64,000 bases of DNA. Source: Acorus gramineus. Lineage: Eukaryota; Streptophyta; Magnoliopsida; Acorales; Acoraceae. Position 1 is the stretch's first letter, and each line of letters starts with the position of its first letter. This document shows positions 54,850-64,000 of this stretch, one piece after another. Where the stretch lies: the NCBI GenBank assembly GCA_030737835.1, contig CM060847.1, forward strand, positions 4,492,484 to 4,556,483. Direction: 5' to 3'. The notes beneath the pieces are model-generated. The model saw only the letters and a list, made by a program, of their open reading frames with translations, searched no databases and was not told the origin of the DNA. The position numbers were made by a program, and so were the translations under genes.

Positions 54850-57639
54850 CATATACATGTATGTATAGATGTGGATATAAGTGGTGAAGTGGTTTAAAGC
54901 AGGAAATGGAAGCTGTGGATGACTTGAACCACTCCATGAAACCTTCTGTTCCCTCCTACAAGTGGAGAATGGTCATTGCTTATGATGGCACCAGGTTTTC
55001 AGGTCTTCCCTTCAATTTGTCACCCTCTCCTTCAGTTCTAATAATTTTTTGCTTCAACTCTCAAAAAGGGCACACCTTTATATTTTACTTGGTCTTTTTG
55101 TGCACTTTTTTATCATTGGTTTTCATTGTTTTCTTGTCATTACTCATTGTTTTGCCTTCTTCATTGCTTAATATTATATGTAGGGTCTCTAAGTTGATTA
55201 AATCATTTTTGGGTACTCTTTCTTTCAGATGGGTTGGTGTGCTCTGCTATTGATTGGGCTTTAATTTTCATGTATTCCATGTGTTGTGGCGCATCTAACA
55301 ATGCAATTTGTTTGTTTACCTTGGTGGGATCGAATGTGATGGCCGTTCAGAGTACCTGTATGTTAAAATTCCACATAGAAGCACATACTATATAGAATGT
55401 GAATCGAAAGAGGGACTGACTGGGTAGTAATGTAGATGAAGTGTTTGCTTTATGTCTAGATTTATGTTTTTGGTGTTTGGTTATTGGAATTAGGACCAAA
55501 TTTTAGAATTTTCAGATCACATGTTGTTTATCTTGATTATTGCATGGGTGAAAATAAAAATTTTCAAATTTTTTATCACCCATTTTAAGAATCTAATACT
55601 AGAAGCAGTAATTACATAGAGGTGGTGGAATTAATTGTTTCAATTTTGAATGAAACTGGGATAAAGTACTATTACTTTCGATTGGAATAAATTTGTATCG
55701 TCGAAACACGGAACTAGAATTTTGAATTCCATCTCTCTTTTATAAACTTATCCATCCCTCTAAAATTTGTGTTCTAGAGTTATGACATTGAACTCCCTTC
55801 TCAGGTTGGCAATATCAACAGTCACCACCAACAGTACAATGCATCACAGAGAAGGCCTTAATGTGTGTGACAAAGCTAGACAGGAAGGACCTTTGTTTAG
55901 TTGGCGCAAGTAGGACGGATACTGGAGTTCATGCCTGGGGCCAGGTTGATCTTTTTTTTTCTTTCCTTGTATACCCAAATCCTATGATCTAGTGGTACCT
56001 CATCTCAGTAGAGCAAATCAGTCTAACTGAGATGCAGATGTCCATATGTCATTTACTGTACCATATGAGGATGTTTCAAGAGTATAAGATAGTTTTAGAT
56101 TTCAGGTGGCGCACTTTGTTACACCATTCTCCTATGACAGCTTGGAAAGCGTTCATGCAGCGATAAACGGACTCCTCCCTAAAGAAATCCAGGTTAGAGA
56201 GTTTAGCCCTGCATGCCCCGAATTTCATGCCCGGTTCTCAACAACAAGCAAAATCTACCACTACAAGATATATAATGATCCGGTGATGGATCCCTTTCAT
56301 CGTCTTTATGCCTATCACAGTGCTTATAAACTGAATCCGTGTCCAATGAGAGAGGCTGCGAAATATTTTGTGGGAAGGCATGACTTCTCCGCATTTGCGA
56401 ATGCATCAAAGAATGATCGATCGCCTATTCCCGTGAAGGAGATTTTCCGTTTCGATGTCATTGAAATGGTACTCAATGCTTCAAAGTGTTGGTTCATTTG
56501 CAATTTCCTTGGGTTCTGATTCAATTATGAATATTTGATGGATAATGGCTTGTTCTGTAACATGTTCTCTATCATATGGTAGACAATAAATTGGGTTACT
56601 GATGTTTTATCATAACATTCATTAGGGTGCTATTCTTCAACTTGAGGTGGAAGGTTCTGGTTTCTTGTACAGACAAGTGCGGAACATGGTAAGTTCTTTA
56701 TCTAATTCTGGTTTCTACTTCATGTTTGAATTGAAGATCGACATATGTGTTCATACAACTTCTTATAAATGGCTATTTGTCGTTGTACCCACCTTCTTTT
56801 TTTTTTGTGGGTCTTTGTACCCATTTTAGTATTTTGAAGACTAAATCTATGTGATTGTTTTCAAAATTTATTAGACCTGACACGATGAATCTAGATATTC
56901 ATTCCAATGCTTATTATAACATGCTATCACATTCAGTTCTTTTCCATTCACCAATTAGATTAAACAAGACGGTTATAGCTACTGTTCATTGAGTTTTTTT
57001 TTATATCTAGTTCTTCAAACTTATATATGATTTTTATATCTATTTCCACTGTATTTTAAGCAGTTTACACATTTGATTTCTATAAGCACAACAACCTACT
57101 CAAAGATATTAGTATCAGACTAGAGAAACTCTATATTTTCTTATAGACCTATAAGCAATCATACTGTTTCATTGTTTTTTTTCTTAAAACTTTCATCTCA
57201 ATTTCCACATTACTTCACCTGTGCACCAATGTATTAGCCCATTGAATTTATTGTCCTACTTTCAGCATTACATGGAGTGTCTATAACTAATTTTTCTTAA
57301 ACACCATAATTACTTTGTATGCATTGGTTTTGTTTGTTTGTTTTACTTATCCATCTGAAAAACCTCAAGTGGCAAATTTACTCATCTTTTATTCATCTAC
57401 AGGTAGCTCTGCTGCTTCAAATTGGGAGGGAGGCACTCCCCCCTGACATTATACCCATGATTTTGGCATCCCGGGACCGACGAGAGCTCGCGAAATTCTC
57501 CTTATCAGCCCCACCTCATGGATTATGTCTGATGGCTGTTAACTATAACCAAGAAATTCTACAACCGCCACCTGATCGCTCCACGGCCAGTTTTGGGAGG
57601 ACTCATTCCATAAATAAATGTAAGCTTCCATATTATTGA
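54740..57639 (+). CDS. tRNA pseudouridine synthase, TruA family
   Basis: Predicted 324 aa from six exons: 54740-54811, 54903-55002, 55805-55944, 56106-56468, 56626-56688 and 57403-57639, all GT-AG with frame kept. The core begins WRMVIAYDGTRFSGWQYQ. The catalytic Asp is about residue 96 in GASRTDTGVHAWGQ. HARFSTTSKIYHYKI, RHDFSAFANA and GSGFLYRQVRNMV are the remaining family blocks. TruA enzymes convert U38-40 of tRNA anticodon arms to pseudouridine. The protein ends KCKLPYY, much like the Arabidopsis At3g06950 product as I recall it. The first exon (MGSIAPGILSPLIPVS...) could be a short targeting peptide; the next ATG at 54906 would give a cytosolic form. Intron 1 is only about 90 bp and is mostly a CT repeat. 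Confidence 0.92.
54813..54846 (+). repeat. CT microsatellite in TruA-like intron 1
   Basis: A CT run starts right after the GTAAT donor and fills about a third of the 91-bp intron. Length variation here could affect splicing. Confidence 0.8.
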
Positions 57640-58530
57640 TGTTGTTTGATACTCATAAGCAAATCCAGTTCCTTCTTTCAGTCTTGGAGAATTAGTATTC
57701 ACATGCTTTTTTGACAATGACTTTGCCAATCAGAATCAAAGCATAAACACAATGCATGAATTTGATTGGCATAATTAAGTTTTGTAGATCAATTTTAACA
57801 AGCTTGAGCTTGATGGATGAGTTTCTTTTGATAGTCTATCACTGTTGTCCTCTGTTGAGACATGTTTCAACGATCTGTTTGGATCCATGTACCTTTGATC
57901 CACCCACTTATATACCTTTCAAATGAAAGCTAAAATACGACTTGTTGGAAGTTGGGAACATTATTCAACAATAAAAATAAGAGGGAGATGATACTAAAAT
58001 GAAGATTATGAAATGCATGGATAGATAGTGACTCTTTTGTCTTATGGAAATCATGGGGAGGGGGAAAGAGTGGATTTTGAAAGAAATATTTCTGGAGAAT
58101 ATCAAAGAGTCCTTTTTACAGTCACTTTCACATATCAAATGAAGTACGTGTTTGTATACAAATTGAAGTACATTTATACATCCTCTATATACTCAAGAGG
58201 AGGATGTCCCGAGTTAAGTGGTATCGTGTTAGTGACATGACATCTACAAAAACGATTGTGTATATACATACACACACAATTCATTAACATATATATTTTA
58301 TTTGTTTTAATTTTTCCATAAGGATGTACTTGAACATTATCCCATGTTTTTTTTTTTTTTTTTGTGAAATTGATTCTAATGTTGCATTTCACAACCAAAC
58401 ATCATCTGCTTGATTTTCTTCCACTTACTTTTGATTCAATTCATTATGGTGACTGTACTGTGATATGTATTTCTCCCTTTGAATTTAAAGATGGAGTGAG
58501 ATTCAAAATTCACTCTGTCACACTTCACTG
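57640..58530. other. Convergent 3' regions of the TruA-like and TPK genes
   Basis: Both stop codons face this stretch, so it holds two 3' UTRs. A CACACACA/TATATACA run and a T18 run (about 58347-58364) are the only notable features. Confidence 0.6.
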
Positions 58531-61026
58531 TTATCTCCTGCTATTCAAAAGATCTGGTAGTGTTAGCTTCCCAGAGTTATTGGGGTCAAGCTTGCTGAAC
58601 TGATCAAGGATTAGCAGCACATCATTCTCTCCAATCTTCCCCATCTCCTTGAGTTTGTGTATCACATATTCTGACTTACTGCACATAAACCAACAGACAT
58701 TGAAAAAATATTAATAAAATAAAGAAAACTGGTTGTCAACAACATTGCTGAATAAACTTTACTAGATTTCAGATATAATATGGACAAATAAATGGGCATG
58801 AATGTAAAATGTTATTGACATTATATTGGTTCAAGAATAAAGAATTCTGAATATTATGATAGTGTTGGGAATTAGCATTCTGATAAGGTCATATAGAACA
58901 GCCGAAATGACAATTTAATGGACCAAGCACTCAAAAGGAGCAAAATCAGAAATCTTTAAAGCAGCAGCAACAACAACAATGCCTGTCAAATGATTAGATA
59001 CAGATCAAATATACTAATAAGAGTATCGACTCCTAAATCCTTTAGATTTAGATATTAATATCAAATTCAGATCTTTTCAGACTCAAGACCAGAAATGTAT
59101 AAATATAATTGTAGGACATTTGGGAAAAACCATGTGACTCAAGGGATGTATTTAAGGATGGGAGATGATAAAGATTGAGTTTGAGACTTCATGGCTTTCA
59201 TACTTATGATCAATCATACAGGATAATATAATACACTTATATCCAAGAGATTATGGAGGGGATACTATAATCTTTTAAATCATTTTAGATAATCACACAT
59301 TGGATAAATTTTTATTTTTGAGTTTGGAAGGTTAATACCTCATGCAACCATTGTTATTGAGGTTGGCATCCATCAAATCCTCCACAGTTACCTCCCTCTG
59401 CAGCACCCACTTGGCCATCCTCCGCCGCCTCCGGTCGATCCTTGCCTCCGCAAGATACAAAAACGCCCTCGCCACTGCCAGCGTGGACACCAGCAGCCAC
59501 ACCGATGCGAACACCCTCCCCCACACCGTCCCGAACGCCCTGTCCCCGTACCCCACCGTCGTCGCCGACATCACCGCCAGATAAACCGAGTCCACCCAGT
59601 CGAGCCCCTCAACCAACCGGAGCACCAGCGCTCCTGTCCCCACGCACGCCACGACCACCCCGAGCGCGAGCCCCACCTGGTGTAATAAATCTTAAGTGGT
59701 CCACATAAAAGGTATATATTCCTGGGTTTCTCATTTATGTGCATCCTCTCCTAGAATTGATGAATGATTAGATAATTCTTAACCAACAAAACTTGTATGG
59801 TTTAACAACATTATAAAGTTAGTCCTCTCTTCACTTTAGGAATAATACACAAACTCCATCAATTTGTGCATCATAAAAATGAAAAGCACGCATGTAGGAT
59901 TATGCTCAAGGTGTGGGGAGAGAAACTAATATTCTTGAACATAAACATTCAAAAATAAAAGAAATCAACTATAAAACAAAGTATAAACAAATGGTTAATT
60001 CTAATCATGTGTGTGGTTAATAAAAGTTGAGGGTAGAGATGTATTTACGACCCCAAATTTACAAGAATTTATGTGCAATTAGCATGTATTTTAGATAGAC
60101 TCATATATCTTTTAACTCTAATTAATAATATAAGAAAAATGTTACACTCAGTCTATTTTACATTAAAGTCTCCATCCATTCACCCATCTAACGGGGTTTG
60201 TATTTTTATAAGGGAAAAAAAATCTAAATAACCCCCAGAAAACTGCTCAAAATCCATATAACCCCTTAACTTTTATTGAAGTCCGTATAACCCTCCGAAA
60301 TCATTTATGTAAATTCAAACAGTTCCTTGAATTAAATTTTCGTTGACAGATTAAAAATATTATGTAAATATTTTATTTGGATGTTAGTACCAAAAACCTC
60401 TTCCAATTAGTTAAAAATATGATAAATCGATTGTGAATGATAGTTTTACCCCTTCAGATATAGAGTTTTATAATCTATTCAAAAAAATAAAATATTCATA
60501 TATCAAATATTATCAGGGGCCTCAGGACTGCGTCTGAGATTATAAAAATGAGTCAGTGTCACATATCATCATGAAATGGTTTGAATGCTTACACCACCTT
60601 CAACCGGATCCGCATCCGCCCCTTCTCCGCATCAACGACCACATCGCGCGCGAACCCCGCGCGCGCCCTCCCCCTCAGCACGAGCTCCTCCTGCGCGTCG
60701 AGCGCGCGCGTGAGCGACGCGGCGAGGAGGACGTCCACGACGCCGAACCCGACGAGCACGAACAGGCACGCGAAGAGCTTGGCCGGGCCCGTGATCGGGG
60801 CGATGTCGCCGTAGCCGATGGTGCAGAGTGTCACTACCGAGAAGTAGAGGGCGTCCACGGCCCGGTTGGTCTCCGGCCCGGAGAACTCGTCGCGGGCCAA
60901 GGCGTAGACGAGGAGGCCCAGGGCGAGGTACAGGAGGAGGACTGTCATGGCTTGCTTTATCATCGGGCCGGGGATGGGCTCGGTCCGGCCCGACATGGAT
61001 GTCTTCTTCTCTTCTTCTTCAGGCAT
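58531..61026 (-). CDS. TPK: Two-pore potassium channel (TPK/KCO family)
   Basis: Predicted 305 aa from three exons: 61026-60595, 59676-59339 and 58678-58531. There are two pore units. The first selectivity filter is TIGYGD at about 69-74 after a membrane helix (TVLLLYLALGLLVYAL), followed by the helix FACLFVLVGFGVVDVLL. The second filter is TVGYGD at about 184-189, followed by WLLVSTLAVARAFLYLAEAR. The C-terminus has one degenerate EF-hand (NLNNNGCMSKSE, Asn in place of the first Asp) and a canonical loop DPNNSGKLTLPD. Such channels are tonoplast K+ channels controlled by Ca2+. The short N-terminus lacks the RSxSxP 14-3-3 site of TPK1, and the sequence resembles the TPK2/3/5 branch (EARIDRRRRR). 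Exon 1 is very GC-rich. The exon 1 donor (AAGGTG|GTGTAAG) is chosen for frame; AAG|GTGGTG would remove one residue. Confidence 0.9.
60210..60490. mobile_element. Half copy of the AAATCCATATAACCCC fold-back element in TPK intron 1
   Basis: It reads AAAATCTAAATAACCCCC, AAAATCCATATAACCCCTTA and ATTAAATTTTCGTTGACAG, in the same order as the left arm at 38205-38480. The right arm is missing. It lies inside the 918-bp intron 1. Confidence 0.65.
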
Positions 61027-61129
61027 TAATTATTTGAAAAGTTGGGTTTGTGAAATGGATCGTTTAACGCATTCGTTGATTTGTTGTGAAGAAGATGGTA
61101 TAACTTGTGATGAAAGGATTCATTTTTTT

Positions 61130-61335
61130 TTGGGATTTTTGCATGTATACCCTATTAAATTTGAATTTGATCAAAACATTTTTGTTAAAATCATGCTTCT
61201 CTATAAATATTTAAATAAGTGTATCCATACCTCTAAGGCTTAAACGCTATTAAGGGTACTAATGCAAACGTGATTTTAACATGAATATTTTGACTAAACT
61301 AAATTTTAATAGGGGTATGTATGAAAAAATCTCTA
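61130..61335. mobile_element. Short palindromic MITE upstream of TPK
   Basis: The left arm TTTTTGCATGTATACCCTAT and the right arm ATAGGGGTATGTATGAAAAA are inverted repeats. The inner strings (GATCAAAACATTTTTGTTAA, AACATGAATATTTTGACTAA) also pair. About 205 bp, no ORF. It starts about 105 bp upstream of the TPK ATG and so lies in its promoter or leader. Confidence 0.7.
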
Positions 61336-61679
61336 TTTTTTTATTATATTGAAATACAATTTGGATCTGGTATTCTGTTTTTCTTCTTCTGTTTAAATAA
61401 ATAAATAAATAATACACTTTTTTATTATAATGGTCAACATGCAAAACGTACACGTGAAGCGCTTATGATCCACGCGTCTGCCTTTATTGATTGGATGGAC
61501 CTCAGCCGATTGATCGGTGAACCCCCGCCTGATTAAACGCAGCGTAGGTCGCGGTCAGCCCTGTTGTATCCTATTCCACGTTTATTCTTCAAACCAAACA
61601 GTGAATTAGATTGCTTTCGAAGCAATGCGTACAAGTGTCGCAACTAGAATTTAGAATCCAATTCCAGTTTTCCGGACCA

Positions 61680-61730
61680 TCCTTCTTTCTTTCTGTCTTT
61701 CTTTCCTTCTTTCTTTCTTTTTTGAAATTA
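61680..61730 (+). repeat. CTTT microsatellite
   Basis: Imperfect CTTT/CTTTCTTT run with a few interruptions, in the intergenic region between TPK and the Tourist-like MITE. Confidence 0.7.
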
Positions 61731-61899
61731 TTGAGAGATGGATCTAATCACATCTCGAATTGGATATAGAACGATCGGATTATCAGAGCCAAACCGAACG
61801 GATTCTGTGGTTTCTTGTTTGATCTACATTTTTTTTTTTGCCAAAAACCTCCATGGATCTTAATAGTTTATTGAGTACTCATCCCAATCAATTTTTTAA

Positions 61900-62354
61900 G
61901 CCCCTGTTTGGATACAGAAAAATATGACTTATTCTTGGGTATACAACTATTCCGACATAAATGAGTATAAATAAGGATAAAATAATTTTATGTTTAGTTG
62001 TGTTTTGAATTATTCTCATTGAGAAACGTGAGAATAAAAAGTTTGTTGTTTGTGTAAAATGTGAATAAAGTGTGGATAAAGATTATAAAAGGTGAAAAAA
62101 TAATGACAGTTAATTTGACATGTGATTTATCAGAGATAATAACAGTTGATTTGACAGTAAGCCCACATATTTTTTTGGTGGAATAACCTGGAATAACTTT
62201 AATTCCAGAGGTTAGTTAAAATCCATATACCACTTTATATCAGTTTATTCTACATAAGATATCACAGGGCATACCAGGCATCCAAACAAGAAAAAAGGGC
62301 TATTCTACCTAATTCTTAGTTATTCCAATGATTTTTCTCAAAACAAACAGGGGC
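61900..62354. mobile_element. Tourist-like (PIF/Harbinger-type) MITE with TAA target duplication
   Basis: The 455-bp element has ends GCCCCTGTTTGG and (inverted) GCCCCTGTTTG, flanked by TAA on both sides (61897-61899 and 62355-62357). A 3-bp TAA/TTA duplication and a GGCCTGTTTGG-like terminus are the signs of PIF/Harbinger MITEs. Inner strings are shared with 7230-7640 and 25440-25677. There is no coding capacity. Confidence 0.85.
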
Positions 62355-62357
62355 TAA

Positions 62358-63347
62358 AAGTGTCATTGTGGATTTCCTTGTAAAATGTAGACATCAAGCA
62401 AAGCAAAGAAAAAATATTGAAAAAAAGTTCTATAAACGTCAACGGTGGAGGGTGAGTTTTTCTTCATCTCCTCCAAATTTTTGTTCTTGGAATGTTGAAA
62501 ATGGTGGATCTTTTGAAAGTTGGGGGAAGATAGAGAGAAAATGTGAAAGAGACTAGGATTTCAAAAGTTAGGGATAGTTGTTTAGGGGTGGGCGTAGAAA
62601 AGTCATTTTAGCTTCTAGGGTTAAGAACCTGACCCTGCTGCAAAAGGAGTTTCAAACGGTGACTAATGAAGGGGTATGTTTACACGACTTATAGTTAAAA
62701 AAGGGGCATTTTTATGACAACGGAAATTTGAGAGTTTTTTCATAACAGGTTTTAAGGGGAGTATATATGCACAAAACCTTAAAATTTAAATACTCTAATT
62801 TATTTTTTTATCTTCAAATCTACCATAGTTTTATAATAGACTGGGATTTCTACCATAATTTGATTTTCACTTTACATTTTCATTTCTGTTATTTCCTTTT
62901 CCAAGTTGTAAAGTTTGAATTGTATAAAATAATTCCATTTTGAAAGTTAGATCCAAATTCCAAACCCGAACCAATCCTGGCAAGTTAAATTTGCATTCAC
63001 AAGTTGACCTCCAGTTCAATTCGTTAGGTTTGTTTGAGATTGACCTTTTTAAGTAAGTTTGGTTGATCTCCTCCAACTTCATGTTGAATTCAGGTCCTCC
63101 TCAACGAGCTAAATTAGAGTGGGAATACATTAAAAACTACCAATAACAAAAATAAAAATAAAAATCAAAGGATACATTGAACAAAATCGTCCAATTAAAA
63201 ATTTTCCATGTATAATTTAACACCAATTTGATTTCCAAAGCAACTCCCGTGCAAATTTTGATTTGTGTTAACAAGATTTCCATCTCTCTTCATGTGAAAA
63301 TGGATTAATCAGAAAGCGCACTGAATATAGAGGCATCATTGTACCTA
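62358..63347. other. Intergenic region downstream of TGD4
   Basis: It contains the TGD4 3' UTR near 63200-63347 and an AT-rich remainder. About 62660-62785 (AAGGGGTATGTTTACACG and AAGGGGAGTATATATGCAC) looks like a remnant of the short palindromic element class. No gene is supported. Confidence 0.55.
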
Positions 63348-63976
63348 TCAGTTCTCGAAGAATCTGAGCTCCACCATGGCTTCGCGGTTCTTCATAGAGT
63401 ACCAGGCGATCGCCTTGGCAGAACCCAGGACCTTCAAAGCATGCTCGACTGCGATGACTGTATCATCCACGCGAGCAAACCGCTCAGAGTTATTCAGGTT
63501 GATCGCGATCTTGGAGTCAACTCGGAAGATGAAAGGTCCAGCAATCTGCATCAATGGCACCAAAAGCCAGTCATGAAAACAGCACTTCATAGCATGACTA
63601 TGAGATAATAAACCACCCCAAGTGAACAAAATGGCTACCTGTTGTTGAAATGAAAGAGTGAGGTCTGGGCAGACCGCATGAACCGCCTTTAAATTTGGAC
63701 TTCGAGAGTTGTACAGATCGTTCGCTAGATTAGAAGCACCTGCTAGAAAGGCCACACCCGAGGGAAAGTCTAGACGGGCATTTAACCTGGTGAGATCAAA
63801 GAAAAGCCTCTGAAAGTTTCCATACTGAGCTGTACAGCATACATGTGAAAACAAATCCCCCGAAAGAGTGCCCTTTTTTCCACGTGAGTGTAAGGCGAGG
63901 GCCTTATATTCCCTTAATTCATCTTCTCTTGGTAGTCTCTCTGAATTATCTCCTAATGATGCAGTTATGACAGCAC
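63348..63976 (-). CDS. TGD4: TGD4, chloroplast outer-envelope lipid transfer protein (partial, 3' end)
   Basis: Two last exons lie in the window: 63976-63639 and 63545-63348; the 5' part continues beyond the right edge. They encode about 178 C-terminal residues, including LFFDLTRLNARLDFPSGVAF, LTLSFQQQ, IAGPFIFRVDSKIAINL and the end AIAWYSMKNREAMVELRFFE. This matches my recollection of Arabidopsis TGD4 (At3g06960: DLTRVDARLDLPSA, FQQQVAGPIVFKVDS, VAWYSPKRKEGMIELRVFEF). TGD4 is a beta-barrel-like phosphatidic-acid-binding protein that helps move lipids from the ER to the plastid. The repeated short hydrophobic stretches fit beta-strands. The acceptor TTCTTCACAG before 63976 marks the exon edge, so a further upstream exon is expected. 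Confidence 0.9.
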
Positions 63977-64000
63977 CTGTGAAGAAAAGAAGAGACTGAG

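Noticed and set aside
60556..61029. 157-codon plus-strand frame over TPK exon 1
   Set aside because: It is an antisense shadow of a GC-rich exon with the GYGD filter on the other strand.
62368..62556. 62-codon plus frame after the Tourist-like MITE
   Set aside because: It is short and Lys/Ser-rich in A/T-rich DNA, with no motif or neighbouring exon.
63339..63608. Plus-strand frames over the TGD4 end
   Set aside because: They are antisense to exons that match the TGD4 C-terminus with correct splice sites.

Overview
This is plant nuclear DNA, from an angiosperm. The genes are split by many GT-AG introns (up to 14 exons), the intergenic DNA is very AT-rich, and promoters carry plant-type telo-boxes and GCCCA motifs. 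Retroelement and MITE debris is abundant, and several gene families are plant-specific (CIPK, TPK, TGD4). Some first exons (TPK, PHD-like, mitochondrial L3) are much more GC-rich than their surroundings. That is common in monocots but does not prove one. Nothing viral, bacterial or toxin-like was seen.

Layout: 1-1.7 kb, AT-rich repeats and a 90-bp tandem array. 1.7-6.8 kb (+), mitochondrial peptide release factor 1, 10 exons. 8.2-12.4 kb (-), RRP36, an 18S rRNA-processing factor, with a perfectly duplicated exon. 12.5-17.7 kb, fold-back elements and a broken LINE. 17.7-18.8 kb (-), a Cys-rich RING/FYVE/PHD-like protein. 20.9-26.4 kb (+), mitochondrial ribosomal protein L3, with a large MITE in its last long intron. 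30.2-30.5 kb (-), a small 86-aa protein. 32.0-37.5 kb (-), the CBL-interacting kinase CIPK1, with a tandem duplication that adds an in-frame C-terminal exon. 37.6-53.9 kb, a gene-free region made largely of two diverged tandem copies of a long non-coding segment, interrupted by fold-back elements, LINE pieces, a solo LTR with a perfect target duplication, and a copia-type LTR/PBS fragment. 54.7-57.6 kb (+), a TruA-type tRNA pseudouridine synthase. 58.5-61.0 kb (-), a two-pore potassium channel. 63.3 kb to the right edge (-), the 3' part of the chloroplast lipid-transfer gene TGD4.

The genes form no operon or pathway cluster. Three serve translation (mtRF1, mitochondrial L3, TruA) and one serves ribosome assembly (RRP36), and several of these have the telo-box or GCCCA promoter motifs expected of such genes. 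Two (CIPK1 and TPK) belong to Ca2+/K+ signalling. The closeness of the pseudouridine synthase and TGD4 resembles the Arabidopsis At3g06950/At3g06960 neighbourhood as I remember it. The most notable features are structural: two independent exon-bearing tandem duplications in otherwise ordinary genes (RRP36 and CIPK1), duplicated splice-donor repeats in CIPK1 intron 1, and the large ORF-less duplication. All exon boundaries were read by eye from splice consensus, frame continuity and family similarity; no transcript evidence was available.
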